From the NCBI GenBank assembly GCA_013396655.1, contig WBMV01009260.1, positions 7,293 to 71,292 of the forward strand: 64,000 bases of DNA, in the 5' to 3' direction. A program made the translations under genes and the position numbers. This DNA comes from Campylorhamphus procurvoides. Lineage: Eukaryota; Chordata; Aves; Passeriformes; Dendrocolaptidae. The notes below the pieces were generated by a model. The model was given only the letters and a program-made list of their open reading frames with translations. It was not told where the DNA came from and ran no database searches. Positions 12,380 through 24,560 of the stretch are shown here, piece by piece. Each line of letters begins with the position of its first letter. Position 1 is the stretch's first letter.

Positions 12380-12990
12380 CTGCTTTTTGCCCTGATTTAT
12401 TTATTCATTGCATAACGGCTTGTCCACAAACATCCCAGCTTGGTTAAATCTTTTGACATGTAAAGCATTTCCAGAAATTCTTGCTGCCATCCGAAAAGAC
12501 AAATGGGTAAGACTTGGCTTTTTTTTTTTTTTTAAGACTCCTCACTTTTCTTCTGTTTTCTTCTTTCTAGTGTGACTTTGTCTCTGGCTTTCCCAAAGCA
12601 AAGCACTCATTTATCAGGCTTGGGAGCTCTGATGCGTTGGCAGACTCCGAGTCTTTCCGCTTGGCTCGGGGCTCTCAGCCACCATATGGAACGAGTTGCA
12701 CGTTTTCACTCCTTATCAGAGTTTAAGATGGAAATATTTCCTTGCTTCTTCTTGGGGCATTTCTGCAATTGCACACATGCTGGGAGTATTTAACCCTGAC
12801 ATTGCTGATGAGTAGCTGTTACTATTAAAACGCCATCAGAGATTGAACTGGAAATCTTTTACAGTGAACTACGCCAGCAGTTTGATTCTGTTCCTGGTTA
12901 CAAATAGTTCCTTTAATGGTTTTGGAGTTACATGAATATAACAGAGGAGAATCTGGCTCGCTGTCTATTTGTCTGTCTGCTTGTCTCTCT
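12380..12990. promoter_or_regulatory. Candidate conserved non-coding element
   Basis: Repeat-free block with retained CpGs (AACGGC, TCCGAA, TCCGCTTGGCTCGGG, GGAACGAGTTGCACG, AAACGCC, CTACGCC). It includes a CACCATATGG E-box near 12681-12690 and a TTATCA GATA-type site near 12713-12718. A poly-T run lies at 12520-12533. The regulatory call is inference from composition. Confidence 0.32.
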
Positions 12991-15719
12991 GAAGAGACAA
13001 CTTTCTCTCCCTCTCTGCATATTGATCCAGTTTTGCTGTAGTGCTGTTGTAGCAGTGATGGTCTATGAAGTTAAGAAAAGCTATTCCCTTTCCATCCTGC
13101 CTTTATTAAACTAGACGACAGCTGAAGACAGACAATTTTTCAGGCACAGATCTTCCATGCATGACTCTACCACTGCTATGTATCTACATGGAACAGAGAG
13201 AAAATTCCTCAGCTAAAACCATGCATCATACTCAGGGTTTGTTCCAAGCCTTCTTTTTAGCACAGGCTACCAGTCAGCAGAGTCATGGTAAGTGGAGTGT
13301 GAGCCCATCAAAGCCAGGCTCTCGAGATCAGTGGTGATAGAAGTGGAGTCCTCCAGGATCAGTGCTAACCTGGGAAGTCCAGGAGATGCTGAGACAGGTT
13401 TGAACTCCAGCTCCAGGTTCCTCAGTCATGTCACAATCCACACACCAGTAACAACACCAGAAGGCACTGTCAGGATGGTGCTCCAAGACACTTCAGGAGG
13501 TGCTGCAGCCAAAACCAGCCCTGGGGCAGAGACCAGGAACAGCCACCCCAAGCCCTGATTCATCCGTAGCTCTGCTGAGGAGTCCCAGTGAGCAAGAATA
13601 AAACCTCCCCTGCTCTTCCCCTGTGCCCTCTCTCCATGGCACCATTTTCTGTTTAACTGTTGCTTTCAGGTCTTTCCTTATTAGACACTCAAGTCTAGAA
13701 ACCCTTGGATAACATCAGTGATGATGCCTTTGTGCACACATTCATGTACACAACAATTTACACACCTAAGGTAAGCTAGAAAGGAAGGATAAAGTCCTTA
13801 AATCCACATTCAGAGAAAAATCCCAGCAAAACTTAAGAGACTAAACACGATGCAAGACGTGTGTCTTAGACCTCAGTGCCTCTTCCTCGGGGTCTCTTTC
13901 AAGGAGGGGAGGAACTTCCAGAGCTTCCCACAACAAAGGCTTGGAGCCTGGATCAATTCAGTCCTCATTGCGTTTGACAACTTGCTGCAGCTCAAATACA
14001 TCCTTGCACTCTGTAAAAATAGACTTTTTACACTTGTCAATTCTGCTTTTCTCATCGTATGTGGTTTCTGGACACTTTTAGACTAGTTCTCTGCGATCCC
14101 AAAACAGCCCACAGTGGTGGAATACATAGGCCTTCAGTGTGAAGGGAATTGAACAGCACTTTTAGGCTAAGGAACGCTGCCAAAGGGTTGTAAAGCTGTA
14201 TTATAAATGGAAAGCAAGGTCTGGTGTCCATATATCTGAGATGGGACATTAGCCCTGCCCTGGTTATTCTTGGTCAAGTTTGATGTTTTCTTCCACTTTG
14301 GCTTGACCCAGTTTGTTCATCTGGCCTGAGTGTTTCACTGGGAGCACCACGTTTTTCCATCAAGCTCAACATTAGTCCCACGTTGATTTCCATGTTAGAT
14401 CCAGTGGTTTTGGCAGTAGCTCCAGCTGCCAGAACTTCACCTTTAGTGAACATACATCATCATCAATCTCCAGAGTTGTTAAAACCTCCATGGTTTCCAT
14501 GGAAATCACTGCTGATACTAGCCTAGATGTCTGGTTTCCCTTTTTCTGTGCCTACAGTTAATGTAGTAGAAAGAGAATCATGTAAAGCTTTTCAAAATTT
14601 CTCTCTTTGTAGTGGAAAAACAACTCCATCTACAAGGGAAGGAGAGAGTCTGATTTCCACACCCAGGGCCAAAGGAGATGGTTTTCAGGAGCTGAAGCCA
14701 CACTGATGCCGTGACCAGGGCACAGAGGTGTTGATTTACTGCATCTCCTGCCTTGCCAAGCACTTGGAAGGAAATGCTTCACATCCAAGGACTTGTGAGA
14801 TGGGACAGTGGGTGCCCAGTTTTCATCCATCCATGTTTTCATGGCTCCAGTGCTAGACAGAGCTATGTCCTCTGCAGTAGAACGTGGAAGATCTCCCCAT
14901 GGCCAAACAATGAGGTTACTGACAGAAGATGGCTCAGATAGGTATGGTGGATTCACTGAAGGATGAAAAAGAAAGACCCACCCTTGTGCCAGCCAAGGTG
15001 GGTGTAACTGCTCAGCTTCCTGAGGTTGGGAGCCTCTGCCAGCCCTCTACAAACAGCCAGATCTGGGCCAGCCAAAGAATTTTCATTCCTTTTGCCTCTA
15101 AATAATGAAGCTGTGAGCGCACTGCAATCACACATCTCCTCGGACACTTGGGCAAAGTCATAGGAAAAACAATACCAAAGCATTTGCCAGCTTTAACCTC
15201 CATTTTAGGAAGGCCAAATATTTTAGGTGTCTCATTCAAATTCCCATGTGCTTGTCTCCTCCCACCCCAGCCTGCTCCACACAGAGGCAGCTGACCCAAG
15301 GGAGGGTTTGGGTTGAGTTCCTAGCAAGCAAATGACATTTCCCCATCCCTGCAAAGGCACTGTGTTAGCACTGTCCAAGGCAATTTTTTCCTTATGTTCT
15401 AAGGAAACCTTAGATGCTTTTTCTAAATCACTTTCCAGCCCTTGCAGTGAACAGGAGGCTTTGAAAACACACTCTGTAAGCCTTCTCTTCATCTTGATAT
15501 ATCTGTTCTGTTTCCCCTCCATCTGGACAGTAGTGCAGGTACACAGACTAGACGCTGGCCTTTGGCCAACGTCGTCCTTCCAAGTAATTTTTGGACATGC
15601 AATGAAAAATCAATCCAAAGCTCACTCTGCAAAAGGGCTTGTATTTCCATTTGAGTCCACTTCAAGGGGCTGCAGTTCTGTTATTTTTGTTCCCCTTTCC
15701 AAAATAACAGCCGAGTGAT
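12991..15719. other. Intergenic sequence, no gene seen
   Basis: Unique DNA. The only structure I note is a short inverted repeat, TGTAAAAA/TTTTTACA, at 14012-14019 and 14025-14032. ORFs up to 128 codons are unremarkable. Confidence 0.55.
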
Positions 15720-15960
15720 CCAAAGTTGGGATTTGGAGAATTATTGGGCTGTTGCTGAAAAAGCAAATAGCAAGAGCTGCGTCTCTTCGCTCGTATCTCT
15801 AGAGCTGAGTCTTGACCACTAATTGTACACGAGATTAAGTCCTCACTGTCATTCTGTAATTCAAGATCAGACTCCTGGCCTGACTTCAGACGGGCACATT
15901 AGGCAGGAATAAGAGCTGGCACATCCAAGAGATGCTGTTATTCATCCAGCAGGAAGAGCA
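15720..15960. promoter_or_regulatory. Weak candidate non-coding element
   Basis: A short repeat-free block with several CpGs (CTGCGTCTCTTCGCTCGTAT, TACACGAG, AGACGGGC) and an ACTAATTG homeodomain-type site. The evidence is compositional only. Confidence 0.22.
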
Positions 15961-18121
15961 GAGCTCTGTAAGTGACATTGGCTGGCACCTCCTGGAAGGA
16001 AGACACGAGTGCTGGCTGTGAGATGGAGTGTTCAGGGAGCCAGCACAGAGGGCTCAAGTTGACACATCCGACAGGTCACCTGCTGTCACTTCTGCAGCTG
16101 AAATTCAGCAAGGGAAGAGGTGGACAAGGGGGGAAGAAGAGATAACTGACGTAGCAGCGTGCCAGATGCTTCAGGAGACAAAGAAGGAATAATATCTACC
16201 CGCAATTACCACCAAAAAAATCATGCCAGTCCAGGAGGAGCATCTCTGCCAACTTCCCCCAAGGATCTGAGTTCCCAAAGCAGGTGTTTTGGCTTCTTGC
16301 AAAGCACTTTGGAAACTCATGGAAGGAGCGAGCTGGAGTGTGGGAAACTGAAGAAGCCAAGGCTTCCCAGCAGGGCAGCACCACAACGGGTTTGGGAAGA
16401 GGAAACCAGCTTCCAGCTTCACCCTCCTCTGCCAGGAGCTTTGCTGCCAGCAGGTGACAGAGTGACACTGTGGCCTAGGGTTGGGGACAGGGCCACCAGG
16501 AGGGCTGGCAGGAAAGCACAAAAGAGGAGGGGACTGGAGGAGAAGAGGGAGGTGAAGCACATCCATGTGCAGAGGAGAAACTTGGAGCTCGCTTTCCCAA
16601 AGTAAACGCTTGGCCTTCCGAGACTGACATCCTGCCTTCCAAAGCAGCCAGGACATGATTCCTCCCGTGGAACGAGCCACCCTTTCCATGCACAAAAACA
16701 CTTCTCTTTTTTCCTCCCTTTTTGGGGCCAGATGGGAGGAAGTCTTTAGTGCTAGATTCAAAAGGGCCAATGGCTTTTCCAGTCATGGTGGATTCTATCA
16801 TCTCTCCATGCAGAACGCACAGCCCCTGCCATAACTTAGAATTCGACAAGAATTTCCTCTTTAAAGACTGTTTCAACCACTTCCTTTTATTTTGTTCCCC
16901 TGCCTTTGATCTGGGGAGGGGCACAAGAGGAAGAACAAGGCTTGGATTTTAGCAGAGATTTAGGGAGCTCAGATGCAGACTGAACTAATTCTGATCAAAC
17001 AGCAGTTGCCTCTTTGTTGGCCCATCCACCAGTGGATTTCGTGGAAGGACCCCCTTCCCATGTCCCACACTACATGGTCAATGCTGCAGAGATGCTGATC
17101 GTGCCTGACTCCTGTTGACATCCAGATTGTGAACCAGCAGTTAATCCAAGCACAGCAAGATTGGAGCCAGGTCGTAGAAAGCTTTTTTTTGTGGTTTCTA
17201 CAGACAGCCGTTCCCATTTCCCTCTTAAATTGCCTTTCATGTTCATCTCTGAACGCAAGAAAAACCAAAAACATGTCACTTTTTGACTCTGAAGCCATGT
17301 TTTCTTTCTCTCAAGTCACTTGGGCCAGCAAGAAAGTTTCCACAGGTTTTCCCAGGTCTCTTCTTCGAAAACACAGCAAAACTCCTCATGGAAAGCAGGC
17401 CTCATCTTGCGTGCTGGTGTTTGCTTTGGAGGGTCAAAGCACAGATGTGTGAGGGGGGTGGAAAATGGGGATTAGATATTCCCATGTAGCTATTGAAGTC
17501 CTGGGTCCAGCCCTGTAAAACAGCAGAGCAGGTGCATGACTAAATTCACTGCCAGAAAATGAGCAAGCACAGCGAGCACGTGCTGCATCAGGGCAGTTCT
17601 GGTGCAGGCACAGCAGGGTGAGCTCAGCACTTGTCCAGCATCAGGGGTGGTTCCACATCAGTAACCAACTTGCACAAGCAAACACCACGATCTCATCTTC
17701 ATTTACCTCGTGGCTGAAGTGTGGCTGGTCCCCTGAGGTCAAAATAAATGTTTAAGTATTTAGTTTTTTTGCTGGTCTAAGGGCTTTGGTTTTTGGCTTT
17801 ACAGAACCCATTTCCCTCTCTCAAGAGTTTGAACAAATACAGGGAAAGAAGATTCTGACACCCTCCATTGGTCTTGCAAGCCCAAGCCCACATCTGCTGG
17901 AAAAGTTCCCTGCTCCATCATCTAGCTGGTTGGCCAGTCTCTGTAGATGCTGGTTTGGAAGGGTTTTCTCATCTGTGAAATGAAGAGCAAGAAAAGGTTC
18001 CTCCCACGAGGAGCCACATCTGATGACACCCAAGCCACCCAAACCTCCTTCTTCCAAACAGGAGGAGTTTGTCTTCTCTTTTGTCATTGTGCCTGGATGA
18101 TCCATGGAACTTTCTGTCAAA
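15961..18121. other. Intergenic sequence, G/A-rich in part, no gene seen
   Basis: The plus strand is purine-rich at about 16080-16570. This produces overlapping 148- to 199-codon frames on both strands without domain features. The rest is unique DNA. Confidence 0.55.
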
Positions 18122-18327
18122 GAATCAATAGAATCATTGCATGGTTTGGGTTGGGAGGGACCTTAAAGTTCATCTTGTTCTACCCCCTGCCATGGGCAGG
18201 GACACCATCCACTAGCCCAGGTTGCTCCAAGCCCAGCCTTGGACACTTCCAGGGATGGGGCAGCCACAGCTTCTCTGCCCAACCCATGCCAGGACCTCCC
18301 CACCCTCCCAGGGAAGAACTTCTTCTG
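18122..18327 (-). mobile_element. CR1 LINE 3' fragment
   Basis: The plus strand starts AGAATCAATAGAATCATTGC, the reverse of the CR1 terminal microsatellite. It then reads TTGGGAGGGACCTTAAAGTT, GGGCAGGGACACCATCCAC and GACACTTCCAGGGATGGGG. These are hallmark CR1 3' segments. The fragment is about 200 bases, strongly 5'-truncated. Confidence 0.9.
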
Positions 18328-18391
18328 TATATTCTGTATATAATCCACCATATGAGCCATATATTCTGTCTATAATCCATCATTTTTCCGA
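18328..18391. repeat. 32-bp imperfect tandem duplication next to a CR1
   Basis: TATATTCTGTATATAATCC at 18328 recurs as TATATTCTGTCTATAATCC at 18360, an offset of 32 bases. It sits exactly at the truncated 5' end of the CR1 fragment. Confidence 0.7.
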
Positions 18392-21300
18392 CACTGAGAA
18401 GTCCCCAGCTACCTTAGACCTAAAATGAAAAGGAGGTTCTGTACCAAAAGGCTTCAGAGCACACTTGTACCAATGGATGATGTGCTTTTGACCTCAGTGA
18501 TGCCTCAATCACAGCAAATTCAGCTAAAGCAGAGATGTTTCAGTTTTGAGCAGCAGATTGACCCAGTGTCCATCAGAGAGAACACTTCTTGATCTGAAGT
18601 GCTGCAGGGGGGCTCCTGGGTGTTGAACCACAGAGCCAACCCTGGGGGAAGCCTGAGGCCAGTCGGGTTCCTTTTGTAGCCCTGTATCTCTCTTTCTATT
18701 TCTAGTGCACTTTAAAGTACAGGAGGCTGTGTGCTCCTTATCGCTTCCCAGCAGGGCTGGGACACAAGGAGCAGGCAGCACACAGCCCATGCCAAAGCAG
18801 GACTTAGGAAACAGGCCTGGTGGAGGATTTTTTTATTCTTGCTGTGATTGTTATTGTCCTGTGGATGACTTGCTCTTGGCTTTGAAGGAATGCAACCACC
18901 ACCGAGAGCAAATATCAGAATAGAAGCTGCGTTTCTGTTGATCCAGCCTGTTTCCTATTTCTGTTTATCTTTCTGTCTAGGCATATGAGAGGCTCAGAGC
19001 AGAAATCTGACCCAGTGCCAACTCCCTGTCCTCACCCAAAACCAGAGCATTGTCTTGCACTGGTGGGGCATCCCTACAACCACACACTTTATCTGGACTT
19101 TCTGCTGACCTGCAGCATCTTGAGGAGCCAAAGGACGTGCATGCTGCTTAGAGAAAAGCCTGCATGGGGAGTTGAAATTCAATGACTAAATTTTAAATAG
19201 CTAAAATCAGATGACAAGGACTCCCAGCCCTGGCTGGAAGAAGATCTGATCTCTCTAGAGGTAGTTTTTTCTCCCTGGGCTGTTTTTTTTGGCTTGGATG
19301 GAGTTAATTTTCAAGGCAAGCATGTGTGGGGAAGAGGTGACATTGCCAGCCATCCCCTTCTGCCCTGGAAAATGCTGCAAATTCTGGTACAGTCTGTGAA
19401 AGATGAAGGCTCTCAAGTATATTTCTGTGGTTTAGCATCTTTTTCAGCAGGTTGCTGATTACAGTGCTTGTAGGAATATGGAACAGTGGGGATGCAAGGG
19501 CAAGAAGCAGCTCACAGGCACATTTCCCCCAGAAAAGCTGATGGTCTCTGCTCCATTGGGACCTGCTCTTCCCAGGCTTCTGTTCAAGGTAGCCTCCTAC
19601 ACAACAAACCAGAGCAGAGTTTGCAGGAAAAGCCCCTATCAGGTCAGCATTAGGGAGATCAGGACATAGATCCCAGGAGACAGCCCTACAGACAGTTCTC
19701 CAAAAGGGCTGTGAGCCCCAAAACCTGTCCCTGGTCCCACTTATTGCATCTTATTCACCCCCCACTTTCATTGCTTTCCCTCTGAACTTCCCACACACAG
19801 TTCTTTCTCTATAAAAGTGTCTAACTAGGTCTTAAAAGGTCTTAAAAACCCCATAGAGCCTTTGTGGCCCTCTTAGCAACTGTCTCCATCATTGACAGTC
19901 CTGTCAGGGAAGGGCTTTGCCTGGAATTCCCTTTTGGTTAATGGTCCCACTGACTTTGAGCCTCCCCAGTAAGAGCCACTGACCCTTCCTAATCTGAAAA
20001 ACCTCAATTTAGGGGTTTAGGTACCCCACTCAAAGAGAATGCCTTGGAAGTGGACTTGTCCTGATTGCCCAAGCCCCTAGGACAGTAATATCCTTCCTAA
20101 CAACCATAAATGAAGGCAGTCATTGTTTTGGCATCCCAAGGTGATGCCATAACTGCATCTGCTCTAAGTTCCCAGCTGATTCCTCACTCCAGGGATTTAT
20201 GAGAAGGCTTTATGCCTTCCTCCTTTCCCTTTTGTTCTAAAAGTCTGCCTTCTCAATGTGATCTAAAAATTATTCTGATGTCTCATTGTATGGTTTCAGA
20301 TGTGCACATTTTTGTGCCAGGAGTGAATATTGACCAGGAATGAAAGAGATCTTCTTGCCTAGGCTCTGGAGAGCAGAACAGAAAGCAGGAGAGTGGGACC
20401 TTGTGTTGAGTAAGAGCAGAAGCAGAGTTTACAAAACTGTCTGTCTCTCTGCCTCGCTCTCTCTTGGACACATCTTTCAAAGCTTCACCTCCAAATGTGA
20501 AATTCCAAAAGATACAACCTTATCAAAGGAGAGGGAATGCGGTTCAGTCCTTGTTATTCCTCAGAGAACTCAAAATGACATAAAAAACAAATAAACCCAG
20601 AGATTACATTACACAAAACTCTAGTGATGCATCTGAAAGGCAGTAAATACAGGGCTGCACATTCCAGACTCTCAGGCACTGCAAGCTCCAGGGATGTTCA
20701 GAATCCTTCATTTTGCCAACATTAATAAGACGTATCTTGAGGCCATTGATCACTCCAAAAGCCAAAGTTATCAACTTCTCTTATCTTCTCCCCTGTCTTT
20801 ATCCAACTGGAAAACACTGTGTATTCATTTAGCCATCTTTCAGGCATGGTCTGGTTATTCATCACATCTTAAAATGAGGGCTTTGGTGCCTTGGACAGAG
20901 TAGAAGCCCTTAAAAGAGGAGGGAGAGATTTATCAGAGCTGTGGTTTCCCCTTTGTGGCCATTGTTCCCTGTGAGTCTGGAAGGGCTTGACCCTCACCCC
21001 TGAGTTGGGGAACTTTTCAGAGACTCTGAACAGACAGCAGATCAAACTGATGGTAGTGGGAGAGAAAAAGGAGCGGGTGGAAGACCCTCAGGAGATGGAG
21101 AGGAGCAGAGATGGGATGAGAGCACAGCCCAACTGCATTTTCTCTCATTTCCAGTATTATTTCTGCCATGGCATTTACTCCAAGGGGAGCCAGCCTGGAT
21201 GGGCACAGAGAAAGATCCACAAAGCCACAATGGACTAAAGAGAGACACTGAACTCAGAATCACCAGGGCACAGACCCCCTGGTAGACCCAGATTTTCCTC

Positions 21301-22764
21301 CTGATTCCCAACCAAATGCCCACTGCCACAGGGTACTCACCAGCCTCTGTATCTCAAAACACACCCCCTGATTCCACCTCCACCATCCAACAGGCAGGGG
21401 AACAATCCCTCTGCTTGCCCAAGAAAACTCAAATTCAAAGGGGCATCCTGGGAGGGAGTCCCTGGAGTAATCTCCCAGCTGAAGGACTCATTCCTCCTGA
21501 ATTGCTCCCAGATGCCAGGAATGAGCAGCAGGAGTGGCTGATAAGTGAGTAAATAGTTAGATGGACATATAGATATATAAATATACACACATATATATTG
21601 AATTTGGATGCACAGAAAGAATTCCAGTCTCTCCAAGCAGGTTTCTGCCCCACAGCTTATTTGACCTCATATTTTGTTTCTCCCTCCCTAAGTTAATAAT
21701 CTCACTCGTGGAACCTTATCAAGTGATGTTTGACAATCTGGTAACTATATTGCATCCAGGAGGGGGTTTTTTTGTCCTGCACCATAGCAGCAATATCTCC
21801 AAAGAACTCCTACTAAGCCAGGCCCACTCCTCATAAATCACACACACACACTGGTTGTCTCTTAATCAATCTTCCCCAGGTGTTCCCTCACTCAACCTCA
21901 CCACGAGCAGCTTGAGGCTTTTCCTGGAAACTCTATTATTTTTTTTCTTTATGAAGCAACTGCTTGGCCACACTCAGGGACTCTGGATTTGGTGTCTTCT
22001 CCCTGGTAACATCCTGCTCTCACTTTTCTTTTTACAGAGATACCTTCTTCAAATGTCTGATGAGGGAGTAACTCCCCCCAGAGAAACCATGCTGGCTTCT
22101 TTACCTTAGGGCTTGGTTGCCCATTGATCAAGCAGATTAAAAATATTTTATAGATACTTTAAAATACCTTTTATATATATGCAAACAATCAGCTCACTTC
22201 ACTTCTTCTCCCTATCACCACAGCATGAAGCCACATATCTCCAGGACCCCTTCCCTCGTACCCAGAGAAAGGTTTTTTCTTGAACCATTTTTTTCCCCAA
22301 GAGAAAAATGTGATTTTTCAACAGAATGATACTTTTTAACTTAAATTACCTGGTCTATTTGAAGACAGTTGATAAATCATTAAAAAAAGTAAAATATTTC
22401 TCTGCATTGAGTCATCTTGTAATGAAAAGGGTTCGTTTTGCCACAGGTTCAGTTTTGGACAGTTTTGGTTTTGACTTTCATCTGAGACTCACACGAAAAA
22501 CACGCTGTTTGCAAAAGCCTACCACATTCCAATTTTTTTAGAAAGAAAAGTCATTAAGAAAAGCACTGAATGCATTTCTAATCCCTATTTTTGGTGAGAG
22601 CTCAGCCTTAGCAGCGCCCTGACAAAGCCACATGCTTTCTAGTGCAGGGCTGGCTGACGTCCAGCCAGCTGAGGGAACGGGCAGCAAAGGTCATGGCTGC
22701 TTGGAAAAGACCCCATAGACATCCCCTAAAATTCCTCTGAGCCTCTCTGCTTAATTCACAAGGC
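18392..22764. other. Intergenic sequence, no gene seen
   Basis: Unique DNA. Small items are a 10-bp tandem repeat of GGTCTTAAAA at about 19828-19847 and an AT-rich TATA/CACA patch at 21552-21600. No coding or RNA gene is visible. Confidence 0.55.
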
Positions 22765-22875
22765 AGTACCAAAAAAAAACCCCACAACCCTCCCCTCCCC
22801 ACCCCAAACCAATACACACCACCACAACAACAACAAAAAACAAAACCAAAAAACCCAACCTAAAACCCCAAGGCA
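22765..22875. repeat. A/C-rich low-complexity tract with minus-strand G-quadruplex motif
   Basis: About 110 bases of the plus strand contain almost only A and C, with ACCAAAAAAAAACCCC, (CAA)n and CAAAACC units. At 22788-22805 the minus strand reads four runs of 3-4 G separated by single bases, a textbook G-quadruplex motif. Confidence 0.8.
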
Positions 22876-24339
22876 CCTTTGGCAGTTTTTCACAAAAAGA
22901 AGCCAAGACAGATTCCAGAGCTGCCTCTTCTCCATCCTCCCTGGCTTTTCCATGCCTTCATGGGGGTCCTGGAGAACTCTCACAGCGTTGGGATGTGCTG
23001 TGACAACACCACATAGGGAGTCACTGTGGCAGCACCTGAGCTCTCCCAGAGAGATGGGGGTCCCCACGGAGCCCTCTGGGTACCCAGACCACTCCACAGG
23101 GGTATTTGAAGCTCTTGAAGGCAGCCCCAAGAGCCAAGTGCCTTCTCCAGGGCAGCACATGGTCCCCATCCAGAGCCAGGGGCTTCCCAAATCCCTGTGC
23201 TCAGCTGGGGATCAGCCACATCCCTCCACATCCTTCCACAGCTGAGCGTGTGTGCTGGGCAAAACACAGTAATGTCAAAAATCAGATTGAAAAAACCCCC
23301 TTCTTCTATGCTATATCTCTCTATTGCTGCCCTGAAACAACCAGTTTGGATGCAAAACTGGAAAATTGGCATGTGTCAACTTGACTATATTTGTCTGACC
23401 TAAAGTCACATCCCACTCTGCTTCTCCCAGGCCCATTTACAGGAGAGCCCTGCTCTAAACCAGCACTAGAGCTGCCTGAAAACCTCGGGCTGCCCCAACA
23501 GTCTGAGCCTGTTTGGGTTGTTTAAATACAAAGGATTTCCCAGAGAAAAAAAAATATATATAAATCACGTTTCTAAGCAGCTTCAATATCCAGCCAAGGG
23601 AGAGCAGCTCCTCTGAAATCGAGCCTGTTGTGCCTGAAGTATTAAGCACTTGAGATAACACAGAAAAGTCACGGTCCCTGCCCTTTTTATATCTATTGCC
23701 TAGTTCTGGAAACCATCCTGTGAGTAGCCACTTGGACTTTAATAGGATGAATCATTGTTAAAACCATCATGTGCTTATAAATGTTTACATGAGGGAACCT
23801 TAAATGGAGATACCATGGAGAGGGGAAAAAAAAGAATTAAGAAAAAAGCTGCAGCCAGAGCTGAAAGACACTTGTCTGGAGGGTTTCAGATCTGCTGCTT
23901 CCTGCTTTGAAATCAAACTGTCACCTCAGGTACAGAATTACTAACCCAAACACTTGAGAGATGCCCAGAAGTCATTTCCTCTGCTAATAAATGACACAAA
24001 TAGCAGCAGTGACTGATGCAGAGGTCGCAGCGATAGGAGAGGGAAATAATTCAAGGGAATAAATGTCTCCTGGCACTGAGAGTCACAGGACTATCCACCC
24101 ATTGGGAAGGGCTCCTGGAAGGGTCTAAACTGCAATGAGAATGTTCATTCCATAGATCACTGAGAAGCAGCAAAGAACAGCAGAGAAAAAGGAGCCTGGT
24201 GGTGTTTTTAGCACTTGTATAACACAGATTTCACTCCAGTGAGTGATGTTTCCCTCTGCCATCCACCTTTGGAAAAAATTCCCCTCATCTCTGGTCATGA
24301 ATCTGCTATGTCTTTCCTGCTTTATCTTTTATTCAAGGC
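22876..24339. other. Intergenic sequence, no gene seen
   Basis: Unique DNA. ORFs near 22950-23380 lie in several overlapping frames on both strands and are not supported as genes. Confidence 0.55.
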
Positions 24340-24560
24340 AGCCCAGTGTGTGTATGAGGTCGATTCTAGCCTTGGACCCAAGTTTAGGGCGCATTTTGAG
24401 ACCGTTTCTTGCAATCACACGTGTTATTTTTAAATAACGTGTGCACTCAGGATGCTGCCAGATAGGCTGGGTATGTTTGAGGGCACGGTAAAAAAAGCTC
24501 CCGAGGGTTAGTGGTAAGATTCCCACCAACTTCAGCAGCTTTGAGATCAAACCCTCCATG
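24340..24560. promoter_or_regulatory. Candidate non-coding element around a CACGTG E-box
   Basis: CpG-bearing repeat-free block (GGTCGATT, GGGCGCAT, GACCGTTT, ACGTG). CACGTG at 24418-24423 sits in an imperfect inverted repeat (CACACGTGTTATTT facing AAATAACGTGTG, 24416-24442). Confidence 0.28.

Noticed and set aside
16171..16770. 199-codon minus-strand ORF with a 148-codon frame opposite
   Set aside because: Arises from G/A-rich sequence, with competing frames on both strands and no recognisable features.
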